Made by a program: the position numbers and the translations under genes
Origin: Jaenimonas drosophilae
Lineage: Eukaryota > Euglenozoa > Kinetoplastea > Trypanosomatida > Trypanosomatidae
NCBI GenBank assembly: GCA_030849065.1
Contig: JASAON010001558.1
Location: 1-56,000, forward strand
Direction: 5' to 3'
Length of the DNA: 56,000 nucleotides
Shown here: in pieces, positions 30,513 to 39,578 of the stretch
How positions within the stretch are numbered: the first letter of the stretch is position 1
Layout of the letters: every line of letters begins with the position of its first letter
Notes under the pieces: model-generated
What the model saw: only the letters and a program-made list of their open reading frames with translations
Told to the model about the DNA's origin: nothing
The model's database searches: none

Positions 30513-30738
30513 CGAATTTTGGCCCTTGGGGTCCTCCTTCAACATGATTGCTCGCATTGGACTCTACCGTTGCAAAAAGAAGTAAATAATAACAATTGGC
30601 AGCCAAACTGACTTCCACCCCCGTGATTTGGTATCCCTGTATGCCTGAACAGCACCACTTTTCTCCTTGATTTCCTCCATATTGGTCCCTTGAAAAGCCG
30701 TTTTCTGAGGCTTGTCCGTTTAGTTTAGCGAAATCGTG

Positions 30739-31407
30739 ATGTGGCGGTTGTGGGCAAGATCACTGCAGCGACAGCCTGCTTCTCAGCTAGCCTTGTCTTG
30801 CCGCTACTGCAGCGCATCCACAACTACACAGCCTGCAGCAACTGCGGCTGCTTGCCATGGCTATGGCACTGCTTTCACTGTCTCTCCAAGGGCGTGGCAC
30901 CAGATTCATAACAAGAACACAGATGAAGGATTCGCCAATGACACTCGTCACCTACGGTTGTCTATCGACTCTGGTGGCTGCCATGGCTTTCTCTACAAAT
31001 TTGCCTTTGAGCCCAGCAGCAGTGCGGTGGAGGCCGAGGGGGATGTGGTCATCCCCGAGGCAGATGTTGTTGCACCGACAGATGAGCAGTTCACGGGGGC
31101 CGACCCGTCACCACGGGTGGTCGTGGACACGACGAGCATTTCAAAACTTGAAGGGGCAGTTCTTGACTATCATAGTGAGCTCAAAGGGTCCGCCTTTGTC
31201 GTGATTGGCAACGCCCTCGTGGACCAGTCGTGTGCCTGCGCCATGTCCTTTTCTCTGCGACCCAAGAATGCGCGGGCAGGGGCCAGCGCACGTTCAAGTG
31301 GTATAACATCCGCCGAAGTACCCAAGGATACCTCTAACGCCACGACAGGTAGCGCGCGTGGCCCAGCACGTGGAAAGGCCATTCCTCTGCGACGTCCTTC
31401 TGCTTGA
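30739..31407 (+). CDS. A-type iron-sulfur assembly protein, ISCA-like
   Basis: 222 aa from the ATG at 30739 (preceded in frame by a GTG). Residues 1-45 are rich in Arg, Ser, Gln and Ala with few acidic residues, as in a mitochondrial presequence. The A-type fold carries the three conserved Cys: Cys81 (SGGCHGF) and Cys165/Cys167 (SCACAMSF). These bind an Fe-S cluster or iron and, with ISCA1/ISCA2 and IBA57, help build [4Fe-4S] clusters in the mitochondrial matrix. The ISCA2 type seems likelier than ISCA1. Unusual points: an insertion of about 30 mostly acidic residues between the first Cys and the C-terminal motif, and a Ser/Arg/Pro-rich C-terminal extension of about 50 residues. Confidence 0.85.
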   Translation: MWRLWARSLQRQPASQLALSCRYCSASTTTQPAATAAACHGYGTAFTVSPRAWHQIHNKNTDEGFANDTRHLRLSIDSGGCHGFLYKFAFEPSSSAVEAEGDVVIPEADVVAPTDEQFTGADPSPRVVVDTTSISKLEGAVLDYHSELKGSAFVVIGNALVDQSCACAMSFSLRPKNARAGASARSSGITSAEVPKDTSNATTGSARGPARGKAIPLRRPSA

Positions 31408-32343
31408 AGCATGAACTCGCGGCCGTTTGATTCATGCACTATCCACCTTCACACTGCGTCGTGGAAGGCAGCTCAGTCGTAAACCACAATTGCCAAGCAC
31501 ATGTACTCACACTTTCGTTCTGCTTATGTCCCGTCTCTTCCATTGGTACGCGCGGTCGCGGTGGTCGGCGGCGGGATGACGTGGCGCGACTGCGACGAGT
31601 AGCCCCAGGTCGTTGTTATGCGGCGCACGTACCTACGCGTTCACAATTTTTCTGTTGTAGCGAAGTGCGTTTGAAGCGATGGATCTGTCTTCGGCATCAC
31701 CATGTGAGGGTGATAGATGATCCATGAACTTGACTCGATTCAGTGCGAGCAGCAGCAAGGCTGTGACAGCAACTCCCCCAAGGACCTGCAGCTCCTCTTT
31801 CGAGATGAAGATTCTATGTACGTGCACAGGTGGAGCACAGGTTATGACCTGTGGTCTGTTTTGTTACTCTCTTCTCACTGCCCCTCTCTCTCTATTCTTT
31901 TGTTTCTGAATTGATTCGTAGCGGGATAGTGCTCAACCCCCCCTGTGTGCCGTCGCGTGGCGTTGTTCATTGGCGAGTACGAGGCCCTCCTCGTTACTAC
32001 TCTTCAAAGCTCGAGTTCCAATACCATATAGACTCATATTGAATACAGATTCTCGTCACTTCCCCCCCTACCAAAACGCAGTATATTCTACACACCACGT
32101 GCATTGGAGCCTCCACAATACAACACAACAGACCGAGGAAGAGGAAGGAAGGAAGGAATACGACCAACAATATATCTGCGCGTTCATCGGGTACATCATC
32201 GGTCTCCCAGCTTCCCCCACCACGTACTCACAGGTACGATCATCGGCCTCTGTTTCTCAGCTGGTATCGGGTCGATTGTTAGTCGTCCGCGTTGTGAGTG
32301 GTGCCGGCTTTTTTTTTTTGTGCGTGCGTTGCGGTTGGACGAG
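31408..32343. other. long intergenic region with an orphan acceptor site
   Basis: No gene with confidence. A textbook acceptor (CACAATTTTTCTGTTGTAG, AG at 31659-31660) is followed 18 bases later by an ATG that opens only a 13-codon frame (31679-31720); a 65-codon frame from another ATG at 31717 overlaps its end. Further pyrimidine tracts with AG occur near 32218-32231. These could be alternative splice sites for the gene at 32344, which would then have a long leader with upstream ORFs. Confidence 0.55.
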
Positions 32344-33678
32344 ATGGAGCGCCACCCCGATGGCATGGGTGAGTCGATTCGCTCTAACCAAGGCATCGCC
32401 AATGGCCTTGTCCGTTCGGGGAACTTGTCCTCCCATTCTCTTCACAACGATCCCTGTGGCGATATTGATGACCACATGCAGCAAAGTCATTTTCTTCCGG
32501 ACGACATCTGTCCTGCCTGCCACGGCGCACGCGGGAGCAGTGTGTGGTGTCCAAGCACCCACCGCCACCATGGCACGGATGCAGCGGTATCTTCGGCTGG
32601 TTCGTCACCGGGCAAGGCTCTCTTCATGCGTCTGCTTGACAAGCTCCCACACATTGGTGATGGGGATTCGCCCAATGGTGGGGAGGATGCCGTGACCAAC
32701 CCCACGGCAGAGCCCCTCCACGACACCAAAAGCATCCACAAGCGACCTACATCATGCCCGGACTACCTTGATCACTTGGGTAGTCTCTCTGCCTCTTCAT
32801 CCGCCGCAGTGCTCCAGTCACAGAGCGCTGCCCAGCGCGGTCGCGCCAAGCCAACGTCCACGGCGCTGGAGTCTCCATTGGAGCGGCAGCACACCGCTGC
32901 CAACTCACCCCAGGAGGTACAGTACTACAGCTACGTTGGGGAGGATGGCCAGACTTACTACTACGTTGCGGAGGGAGTCGCTGGCGATGTAGGCGCGGAG
33001 GAAACTGCCGCCGCTGAAGAGGTGGAAGAGCCACAGGAGGATGCCGCTGAGACCTATATCTACGAATGCGTAGATGAGGAAGGGAACACCATTCAGTACA
33101 TTTGCACAAGGGAGGAGGCCCAGCAAGCTGGATTGGCTGAGCCATCGGCTGTTGGAAGCGCTCCTGCGTTGGGAGTCGAAGATGGAGAGGAAGAGGAGCC
33201 GGCGCGAGATGCCTCAAAAACCTCGTCCAAACGTAAAGGCCACGGACCCGGTGATGCCATCAAGCGCAAGAAGGATGCCCTTGTCAGTGCCATCTCCGGG
33301 CTTTTTGGCAAGTCGAAGAAGCACACTGAGAAGAGTTCAGGTGCCTTTGATGAGGATAGGTCTGGCGATGATAGTACCAGCACTCCACCCCCTGGCCCTA
33401 CTGCCGTTGATGCGGAGGTGGCTGAGTTTGTTGCCTCACTCATGGTGGCGGATAGGAAGCGCTTCGAAAAGGAGCGCATGCATCGGGTTAAGGAGCTAGA
33501 AGAGGCGGAGAAGAAGGCCCGTGAGAAACTCAAAAAGGACCGCAAGTCTTTTGTCCTCTCACTGGAGCGTGAACGACGTGCCTTCACATATGAATCCCAA
33601 GCCGAAATTGAGCGAATCAAGAAGGCACAGAAAAAAAGCAAGAAGAAACACCGCGACAGCTCTAGCTCCTCTGACTAA
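32344..33678 (+). CDS. hypothetical protein with two Y-rich D/E-G repeats and basic coiled-coil tail
   Basis: 444 aa from the ATG at 32344, just after a T-rich tract; the open frame runs further up only to a TTG. The N-terminal 200 residues are His/Ser-rich and disordered, with Cys at CPACHGA. Two short repeats follow, near residues 192 (VQYYSYVGEDGQTYYYVAEG) and 237 (TYIYECVDEEGNTIQYICT), separated by an acidic Ala/Glu linker. They resemble the three repeats of the 1705-aa protein. After a Lys-rich linker the C-terminal 90 residues form a strongly charged coiled coil ending in KKKHRDSSSSSD. There is no catalytic signature. It may be a cytoskeleton- or membrane-associated protein. Confidence 0.7.
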   Translation: MERHPDGMGESIRSNQGIANGLVRSGNLSSHSLHNDPCGDIDDHMQQSHFLPDDICPACHGARGSSVWCPSTHRHHGTDAAVSSAGSSPGKALFMRLLDKLPHIGDGDSPNGGEDAVTNPTAEPLHDTKSIHKRPTSCPDYLDHLGSLSASSSAAVLQSQSAAQRGRAKPTSTALESPLERQHTAANSPQEVQYYSYVGEDGQTYYYVAEGVAGDVGAEETAAAEEVEEPQEDAAETYIYECVDEEGNTIQYICTREEAQQAGLAEPSAVGSAPALGVEDGEEEEPARDASKTSSKRKGHGPGDAIKRKKDALVSAISGLFGKSKKHTEKSSGAFDEDRSGDDSTSTPPPGPTAVDAEVAEFVASLMVADRKRFEKERMHRVKELEEAEKKAREKLKKDRKSFVLSLERERRAFTYESQAEIERIKKAQKKSKKKHRDSSSSSD

Positions 33679-34434
33679 CAAGAAAAATATATGAGCAGAA
33701 GTGGCAGAACGAGAGGGTATGAAGAAAATGACGTGCCCTATTCAGCCAGTGGTATTTCTACCCTGCCGACCGTCGTACACATCAAAGGGGAACATACCGC
33801 TTAATCTCGCGCCAATCCTACCGCTGCTATGGATCGATACCTATTGTTTTTCACCCTCCATACCACAACGGACCCCCCAGGCCCGTCGTGGTGAATTGAG
33901 ATGACCTTCCATCTTCCCCTCACCCCTCACTCTCACTCCCTGCTCGACGAGTTGGCCAAAACCTCTTTCCGTACCTATATGAATATGGATCACGGAGGTG
34001 CCGCAATAACACTGGCGAGACACACGTTGTTATGGTGAATACAGTTGTGCAGGCTTTTGGGGTGGAAGTGACTCAGCGGATGCCCTCCGCCCCTCCCCCC
34101 TCACTGCACTTCACCTACTCCGTAGAGCCAAACTGGACGCCGCCCTCTCACATTGGGAGGGGGATCCGATCTCCACTGGTTGAGTTGGTTGGATGATGCT
34201 GCGATTGTTGGATGACGGTGCCACATCCTAGCTTGCTATGCGTTATTTTTCTCTTGTGCGTGTGAGAAGAAGCGTAGGGGACAGGCGAATGCATGACAAA
34301 GTTCCCCTCCTCACCTAACCCGATGCATTGTTTCCACGGCGTGAAAAGCAAGTAACTCCTACTCCTCCTCGTGTATTTTTATTCTACTACACCAACAAGC
34401 ACAAAACCTCCCATCGCATCCCGTTCTCTGAGAG
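33679..34434. other. intergenic region
   Basis: No gene or structural RNA seen; pyrimidine-rich stretches, with the leader of the CDGSH gene at the right end. Confidence 0.6.
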
Positions 34435-34800
34435 ATGCTGCGCCGTAGCGGTATCTGCTGGATTGGCGCCTTCTGGAAGACGAAGGTCGATCCCAATAGC
34501 CCCAAGTTTGCGGCGATTCCTCGCAAGATCCCATACACCGTGGCGTTGGAGGAAGGCAAGCAGTACTTTTGGTGTTCCTGTGGATTGAGCAGCAAGCAAC
34601 CCTTCTGCGACGGCACTCACAAAAAATACAACGAAGAACACAAGACACAGTTCAAGTCCATCCCATTCACGGCTCCAACCACAAAGAAGTACCTGCTCTG
34701 CGCATGCAAGCAATCTGACAACAAGCCGTTTTGCGATCTTTCCCACATTGGTGTTATGTTCCGTACCGCGGTCGGTATCGATAAGGACCCCAAACCTTGA
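34435..34800 (+). CDS. double CDGSH iron-sulfur domain protein (CISD3/MiNT-like)
   Basis: 121 aa. Two CDGSH motifs lie in tandem: CSCGLSSKQPFCDGTH (ligands Cys47, Cys49, Cys58, His62) and CACKQSDNKPFCDLSH (Cys89, Cys91, Cys100, His104). Each 3Cys-1His set binds a redox-active [2Fe-2S] cluster. Two motifs without a membrane anchor, and a basic N-terminus (MLRRSGICWI, few acids), fit the mitochondrial-matrix CISD3 type; these small proteins take part in electron or cluster transfer. All eight ligands are intact; the second motif has Leu in place of the usual Gly. The start is clear: an in-frame ATG one helix before the conserved region. Confidence 0.92.
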   Translation: MLRRSGICWIGAFWKTKVDPNSPKFAAIPRKIPYTVALEEGKQYFWCSCGLSSKQPFCDGTHKKYNEEHKTQFKSIPFTAPTTKKYLLCACKQSDNKPFCDLSHIGVMFRTAVGIDKDPKP

Positions 34801-35618
34801 AAGATTTCTTGTGATGATCGGCACTAGTTTGAACCACCACGCGTACTCGCTCGTCACGTGAAGTCCTCAGGACTGGACATCTGCTCCCATCTGACCTTGT
34901 GTTGAGGGTGGTTGTGAGGCGCCGATGTATGTGTTGTAGTAGTTACGGACTGAATCTTCACCTTGCATTCTTCTTACTCGATATGGCGTCGCGGCCTTGC
35001 CAGCTCCTGTTTGCTTCCTGCCGTCGAAGCCCAGTACTTAGTAGGAGGGGCACGGCCAGGTTGTGGCCCGACATACCCGACCAATGCCCTCACTGTTGTT
35101 GTTATCCTCCCGAGAGTGGTTGGATACAGGAATCTGCTCACCGATCTCTTCCCACGAGCCATGAGCCATGGGGACATCATCACTCCCCGCACCCTGTGTA
35201 ACCCCCTTCTTCATTACCTCAAATGCTGCCCTGTATCTCTTCTTCGGCTGTTTTTCACACTAGTTAAGTGTTCCTCACCACGCACACATTTTCCCTTCCA
35301 TCTCTCTTTCGGTATCCCCCACGGTGCGTTAGACTGCTTCTTTGTCGAGGTAGCTTGCGCCGCTTCCCTCAAGACTGTACAGTTCCCAGTTCTTGTTCAC
35401 GTGCCCCCTGACTATTTAGGGAGAGGGATTTCTGTTCTTTTCTTACTATTGAGCCTTTGTTGTCTTTTGCTGCCGTGCTTCATCATATTCATAGCATTTG
35501 GTGTGCATCAGACTTTGAGAAACGAGGTCTCTACTAAGAAGTGCCACGCGCGTAGCATCCTCCCCTGGTTCCCCCCCTCCTGGTTGATCTTTTCTTTGCA
35601 TCCAAATCCTTCGTTCCG
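34801..35618. other. intergenic region, leader of the cyclase-like gene
   Basis: No gene supported. A 219-aa open frame here starts with TTG and is Ser/Cys/Phe/Leu-rich, as expected from pyrimidine-rich leader DNA. A likely acceptor tract (CTGTTCTTTTCTTACTATTG) ends near 35452. Confidence 0.6.
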
Positions 35619-38600
35619 ATGAAGGGTGGAACCACTGCCCGAGTGGCTGCACTACCGTGCCGCGCGCTCTTGTTGGCTCTCGTATTGGCACTTCTTCAGA
35701 CATCAGTCTCCGCCACAACCTTCACGGTGTGTGATGTCGCCACCCAATCGACGGATCCGGAGGTTGGCTTGCTCCGCGCAGGTATCTCCATGGCCATCGC
35801 TGGGATTAAGTCGTCCTACTCCACCGTAACATGGAACTTTGCCAACTGCGACTACAACTCCGCAAACCTGGGAAATCAGATGGTCTCAGCCGCCAATGCC
35901 AATTCATACTATCTGTTCACTGGCATCTATGATGACAACGACCTCCAGTCCGTCGTGTCCTCCCAAAGCATCAGCACGTCACCCTACATTGTGCTTGGAC
36001 CCTATACGCAGAGTCAGTCGGTTCGCACGTGGAGCCCCAATGTGGCATTCACAACGGTGGATCCAATTGCGGAGCTTACCATCTTGCTCAACTACATCAT
36101 TTCCTTGGACCAGAAGGCCACCACGACCATCACAAAGTTCGGCATCATGTATCTCACTGGAGGAGCGTTTGATGGAAAGGAGTCCGCTTACGTCATCAGC
36201 CAAACCACTGCCATGGGATACCGCACTCCCATCACATACTCCCAGCCTGCCTCCAGCGCCTACAACGCAGCCGCCTACACCCAGTTCATGGCCGAGAGCC
36301 CATCAACGGTTATCATCCTTGGTGCGCGCGGAACACACACGACCACCTTCTTCACGAACCTTGCCACTGCCCCAGGCTCTGTATCTCTCATTGGCTCGAC
36401 CTTTGGACTTCAGTATTCGCTCGTCACTGCCTACAAGGGCATCACCGCGGCAGGAAAGATTGCCTCCACCAACGTCCTCTTCACGGCCACGATACCCTCG
36501 CCCTCCTTTACCAAGATGAGTCTTCAGACGCTATACCAGACAGCAGCAACTAGCGCAGGATTCACCGACCCAACTACCTCCTCCCAGTCGCTACTCCGAA
36601 TGCAAGGATTCACCTCTGCGTGGATGGCGGCGCTGACGCTCATGACCTTCGGCAAGGACAGCTCCTTCAACAACTACCGCAAGCTCTACGCTCAGACCTT
36701 CTTTAGCCAGGGAAAGTTTGTGGTGCAAGATTACGTTCTGGGTGTCTACGGCAACCCCTGCAGCTCGAATGCCGCCCGCACCGGAGCCATTTGCAGCTGC
36801 AATCAAGGTGGCCACCTCGTCACTGTGAATTCCATCGTTGACACCACCTTTATTGTTTCCGTTTTGAGCACAGAGTGGACCGGTACCCTTAGCTGCTACT
36901 CCAGCACAACGGTATCCACCTATGCCCCCCTCCGTGGCATCATTCAAAATTCTGCCGATCCGGCCTCCACAGCAGCCTACACCACCGCGAAGAGTGTGTT
37001 CACGACGCAGCTCACAACGTCGCCCGGCTTCCCCTACTTTATGAGCTACCCAACCTCAACCGCCGCTACCGCCGGAACCGACCTGGTGGCCTACGCGAAC
37101 AATCAGGCCGTCTCCTTCATCACTGGCCCACTCTCCGCCAGCGTGAGCCTCACTGACCTCGCCGCCGAGGATGTGCTGGTTGTGGAGCCAGTGCTTGTTG
37201 ACAGCACAAATGCCCCCGTTTACGAACCCAACATCATCTATCTGACCCCCACACTGGATCAGCAGATGTACGTCATTTGCAAGTACCTCAGCAGCCGCTT
37301 TGGGATCACGGCACCGCAGACGGCCGCCTCCCCGGCCAGCGAGCAGGTGTACGCTTCCTTCCGAGCGCAAAACGCTACTCAAATGACCCTGCGTCTCCGC
37401 CGGTCCTTGAATACCTTCATGCTACGGCTGTACAACCAGTATGATGAGCCTCTGGGTGGTACGGGCGATTTGACTGCGAACCTCAACGCCGCAGGACCCA
37501 CCGTCGTCCTTGGACTCGTCTCTGGCGAGCCTGCGAAGCTTGCCACCTTCATGACTGCCAACACCAACAGCTTGATTGTGATTTGCTTTGATGATCTGAC
37601 CCTTCTCTTCTCCGAATTCGTGACGGCCTTCTCCACCGCCACGGCAGCCGTGCAACAGCGCCTGCTCTTCGTGACGAATCTGCCCTACTTCTACTCTCTT
37701 CCCGGAACTGGAGATGGCTCGACGCTATTCACTTTCCTCAGCTCTCAGACGCAGGCATCGCGAACACCCATGATGGCCCGCGCATATCTTGCGCAGCAGT
37801 TCATGCAGCAGCTTGGTGGCTCCAACGTTCCCGTCTCTGGCAGCGACTTGGTCGATTCGCTCACCAAGACACAGGTCTACGATGTGGGCGGTCTCACCGT
37901 TGGTCCCTACCGCCCCTACTGCCTTGCCGCTCCCCCAGGCGTGGAGCTGAGTTGCGTCGCGGACTACATTGCCCGCAACATGACCGTGTGGCCCAGCACG
38001 CGCATCTTTAGTGCGTCGAGCGCTAATCCCTTGACGGACCCGTCTACCCCGCCCCTCATTTACGGCCCGCTCTACAAGCCCATCCTCATTGAGCCGCTGC
38101 TTCCCTACTGCACCCCAAGCGGACCCAAGAAGCCAAAGTACGTCGCGCAGATTCTCTTCATTTCCCTCTTCGCCCTGCTCATTCTGTTGCTGCTGCTGTT
38201 CCTGATCCTCTTCTGCTGCCTCTACGGCCAGCGTGACCCACGTCTCTACGAGAACGCGCCATTGACGGGAGAGGCCGTGACGCTGGTCTTTGTGGATGTC
38301 GAGAAGAGTGCTGCCCTTTGCGAGGTCGCCCCCGAGGCGGCGGAGGAGGAGCTGGAGCATCTCCACTACTACCTCCGCTTTCTCGTCGGCAAGCACCGCT
38401 GCTATGAAGTTGGTGCACTAAAGGATGCGTACCACTTTGCCTCCCGAAGTGCCACCGCTGCACAGAAGCTGATTGCCGATCTTCAGAAGCACATGCAAAA
38501 CCGCGCCAAGCGCAACAAGACGGCCAAGCGAATCACACAGGCCTATGGAGAGATCATGGGTTCGGAGGGCACGGTGCCACTCGAGCGCCAGGGTCTGCGC

Positions 38601-39389
38601 GTGCGCATTGGCATGCATACTGGTCCTGCGGATGCACACTTCAATGAGTACACCCGCAGCTACATTTACGTGGGCGATACGAAGATGATGACAGCGGCCA
38701 TTGAGCGACGCGCTCGTGCCGGTCAGGCTCTCATGAGCGCCAACGCGTTTGCGGCCCTCAATGCGGAGTTTGATGATCGTCAGATGGAGGCGGAACACAA
38801 CAACAAGAAGTTCAAGGAGGAGAGGCTTGGGGCCACACCAATGGGGAAGTTGCAGCTCGGTCGCCAGTTCCCTCCCCAGGAGGTCTACCTTCTGCAGTCC
38901 GCCACGTCCAAGGAGATGGCTGGCAGCTCCGCCAACTCATCTGCGGGTAGCGACAGCACCAAGTCCAGCACGAGTGAGGATAATGCCGTCTACCTGCTCT
39001 GCCGCATGTGCAGCACGGCTCCTCTTGAGCATGAGCGGCAAGTGCTGGAGGTGATGTACAGCGCGCTCCCGGCGAAGGACCGAACGAAGGCGTTGGAGGT
39101 GCTGTGTGCCGAGAATGCCATTGAGCCCCCCCACAAGAAGCTCTACTCCAACGATGAGGAGTACGATACAGCTCTGCTCTACCTCTTGGCGGCGCGTATT
39201 GCTCCGCAGATCACCATGCCCTTCCCAGGTGAAGTGGGGATGAGTGATTCGCAAAACAACAGCACCGAAAAGTCCCGCTCCTCTAACACAGTAGAGAAGC
39301 CAAGTAAGAAGGCAGGACCGCGCTCTGGTGATGTGGTGGATTTCTCATCTGATGACAACAACAGCCACTGTCACTCGACCGCGCAGTAA
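35619..39389 (+). CDS. receptor-type adenylate cyclase-like protein, catalytic site degenerate
   Basis: 1256 aa with the kinetoplastid receptor-cyclase layout: signal peptide (1-33), a large Thr/Ser-rich extracellular region of periplasmic-binding type (about 34-835), one transmembrane helix (about 840-870, AQILFISLFALLILLLLLFL), a class III cyclase domain (about 885-1070), and a cytosolic tail with a low-complexity end. Both metal-binding Asp are retained (Asp893 in VFVDVEKS; Asp936 in EVGALKDAY). Other canonical residues are changed by alignment to active family members: the adenine-contacting Lys is Gly932, the adenine-contacting Asp is Ile1016, and the transition-state Asn and Arg are Met1023 and Ala1027. 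ATP cyclisation is therefore doubtful. The protein may be a sensor pseudocyclase or dimerise with an active partner. Confidence 0.85.
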   Translation: MKGGTTARVAALPCRALLLALVLALLQTSVSATTFTVCDVATQSTDPEVGLLRAGISMAIAGIKSSYSTVTWNFANCDYNSANLGNQMVSAANANSYYLFTGIYDDNDLQSVVSSQSISTSPYIVLGPYTQSQSVRTWSPNVAFTTVDPIAELTILLNYIISLDQKATTTITKFGIMYLTGGAFDGKESAYVISQTTAMGYRTPITYSQPASSAYNAAAYTQFMAESPSTVIILGARGTHTTTFFTNLATAPGSVSLIGSTFGLQYSLVTAYKGITAAGKIASTNVLFTATIPSPSFTKMSLQTLYQTAATSAGFTDPTTSSQSLLRMQGFTSAWMAALTLMTFGKDSSFNNYRKLYAQTFFSQGKFVVQDYVLGVYGNPCSSNAARTGAICSCNQGGHLVTVNSIVDTTFIVSVLSTEWTGTLSCYSSTTVSTYAPLRGIIQNSADPASTAAYTTAKSVFTTQLTTSPGFPYFMSYPTSTAATAGTDLVAYANNQAVSFITGPLSASVSLTDLAAEDVLVVEPVLVDSTNAPVYEPNIIYLTPTLDQQMYVICKYLSSRFGITAPQTAASPASEQVYASFRAQNATQMTLRLRRSLNTFMLRLYNQYDEPLGGTGDLTANLNAAGPTVVLGLVSGEPAKLATFMTANTNSLIVICFDDLTLLFSEFVTAFSTATAAVQQRLLFVTNLPYFYSLPGTGDGSTLFTFLSSQTQASRTPMMARAYLAQQFMQQLGGSNVPVSGSDLVDSLTKTQVYDVGGLTVGPYRPYCLAAPPGVELSCVADYIARNMTVWPSTRIFSASSANPLTDPSTPPLIYGPLYKPILIEPLLPYCTPSGPKKPKYVAQILFISLFALLILLLLLFLILFCCLYGQRDPRLYENAPLTGEAVTLVFVDVEKSAALCEVAPEAAEEELEHLHYYLRFLVGKHRCYEVGALKDAYHFASRSATAAQKLIADLQKHMQNRAKRNKTAKRITQAYGEIMGSEGTVPLERQGLRVRIGMHTGPADAHFNEYTRSYIYVGDTKMMTAAIERRARAGQALMSANAFAALNAEFDDRQMEAEHNNKKFKEERLGATPMGKLQLGRQFPPQEVYLLQSATSKEMAGSSANSSAGSDSTKSSTSEDNAVYLLCRMCSTAPLEHERQVLEVMYSALPAKDRTKALEVLCAENAIEPPHKKLYSNDEEYDTALLYLLAARIAPQITMPFPGEVGMSDSQNNSTEKSRSSNTVEKPSKKAGPRSGDVVDFSSDDNNSHCHSTAQ

Positions 39390-39552
39390 GCGATTTGCTG
39401 CCGCACACCCTAAATACACAGCAGGTGTTGGAGTTCGTGCGTAAGCTGGGAGTACTAAGCTAAAGTCCAAGAAGATCATCGTCCTCAGTGGTGTCTGTTG
39501 TTGTAAGCAGAGGGGAACTGTACCCTCTCTTCACTTCTTCACGACGACCACC

Positions 39553-39578
39553 CACTCACCCCTCTTAGTGGGTGAGTG
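39553..39578. repeat. 9-bp hairpin in the likely 3' UTR of the cyclase-like gene
   Basis: CACTCACCC is followed by 8 bases and then GGGTGAGTG. It lies about 160 bases after the stop codon and might act as an RNA element; no more can be said. Confidence 0.7.

Noticed and set aside
31633..31827. Minus-strand frame with a hydrophobic segment
   Set aside because: Begins at GTG after a stop, no usable ATG, and opposes the array.
34963..35622. 219-aa frame upstream of the cyclase-like gene
   Set aside because: Starts with TTG, overlaps the next gene's ATG, and has the Ser/Cys/Phe/Leu composition of a pyrimidine-rich leader.
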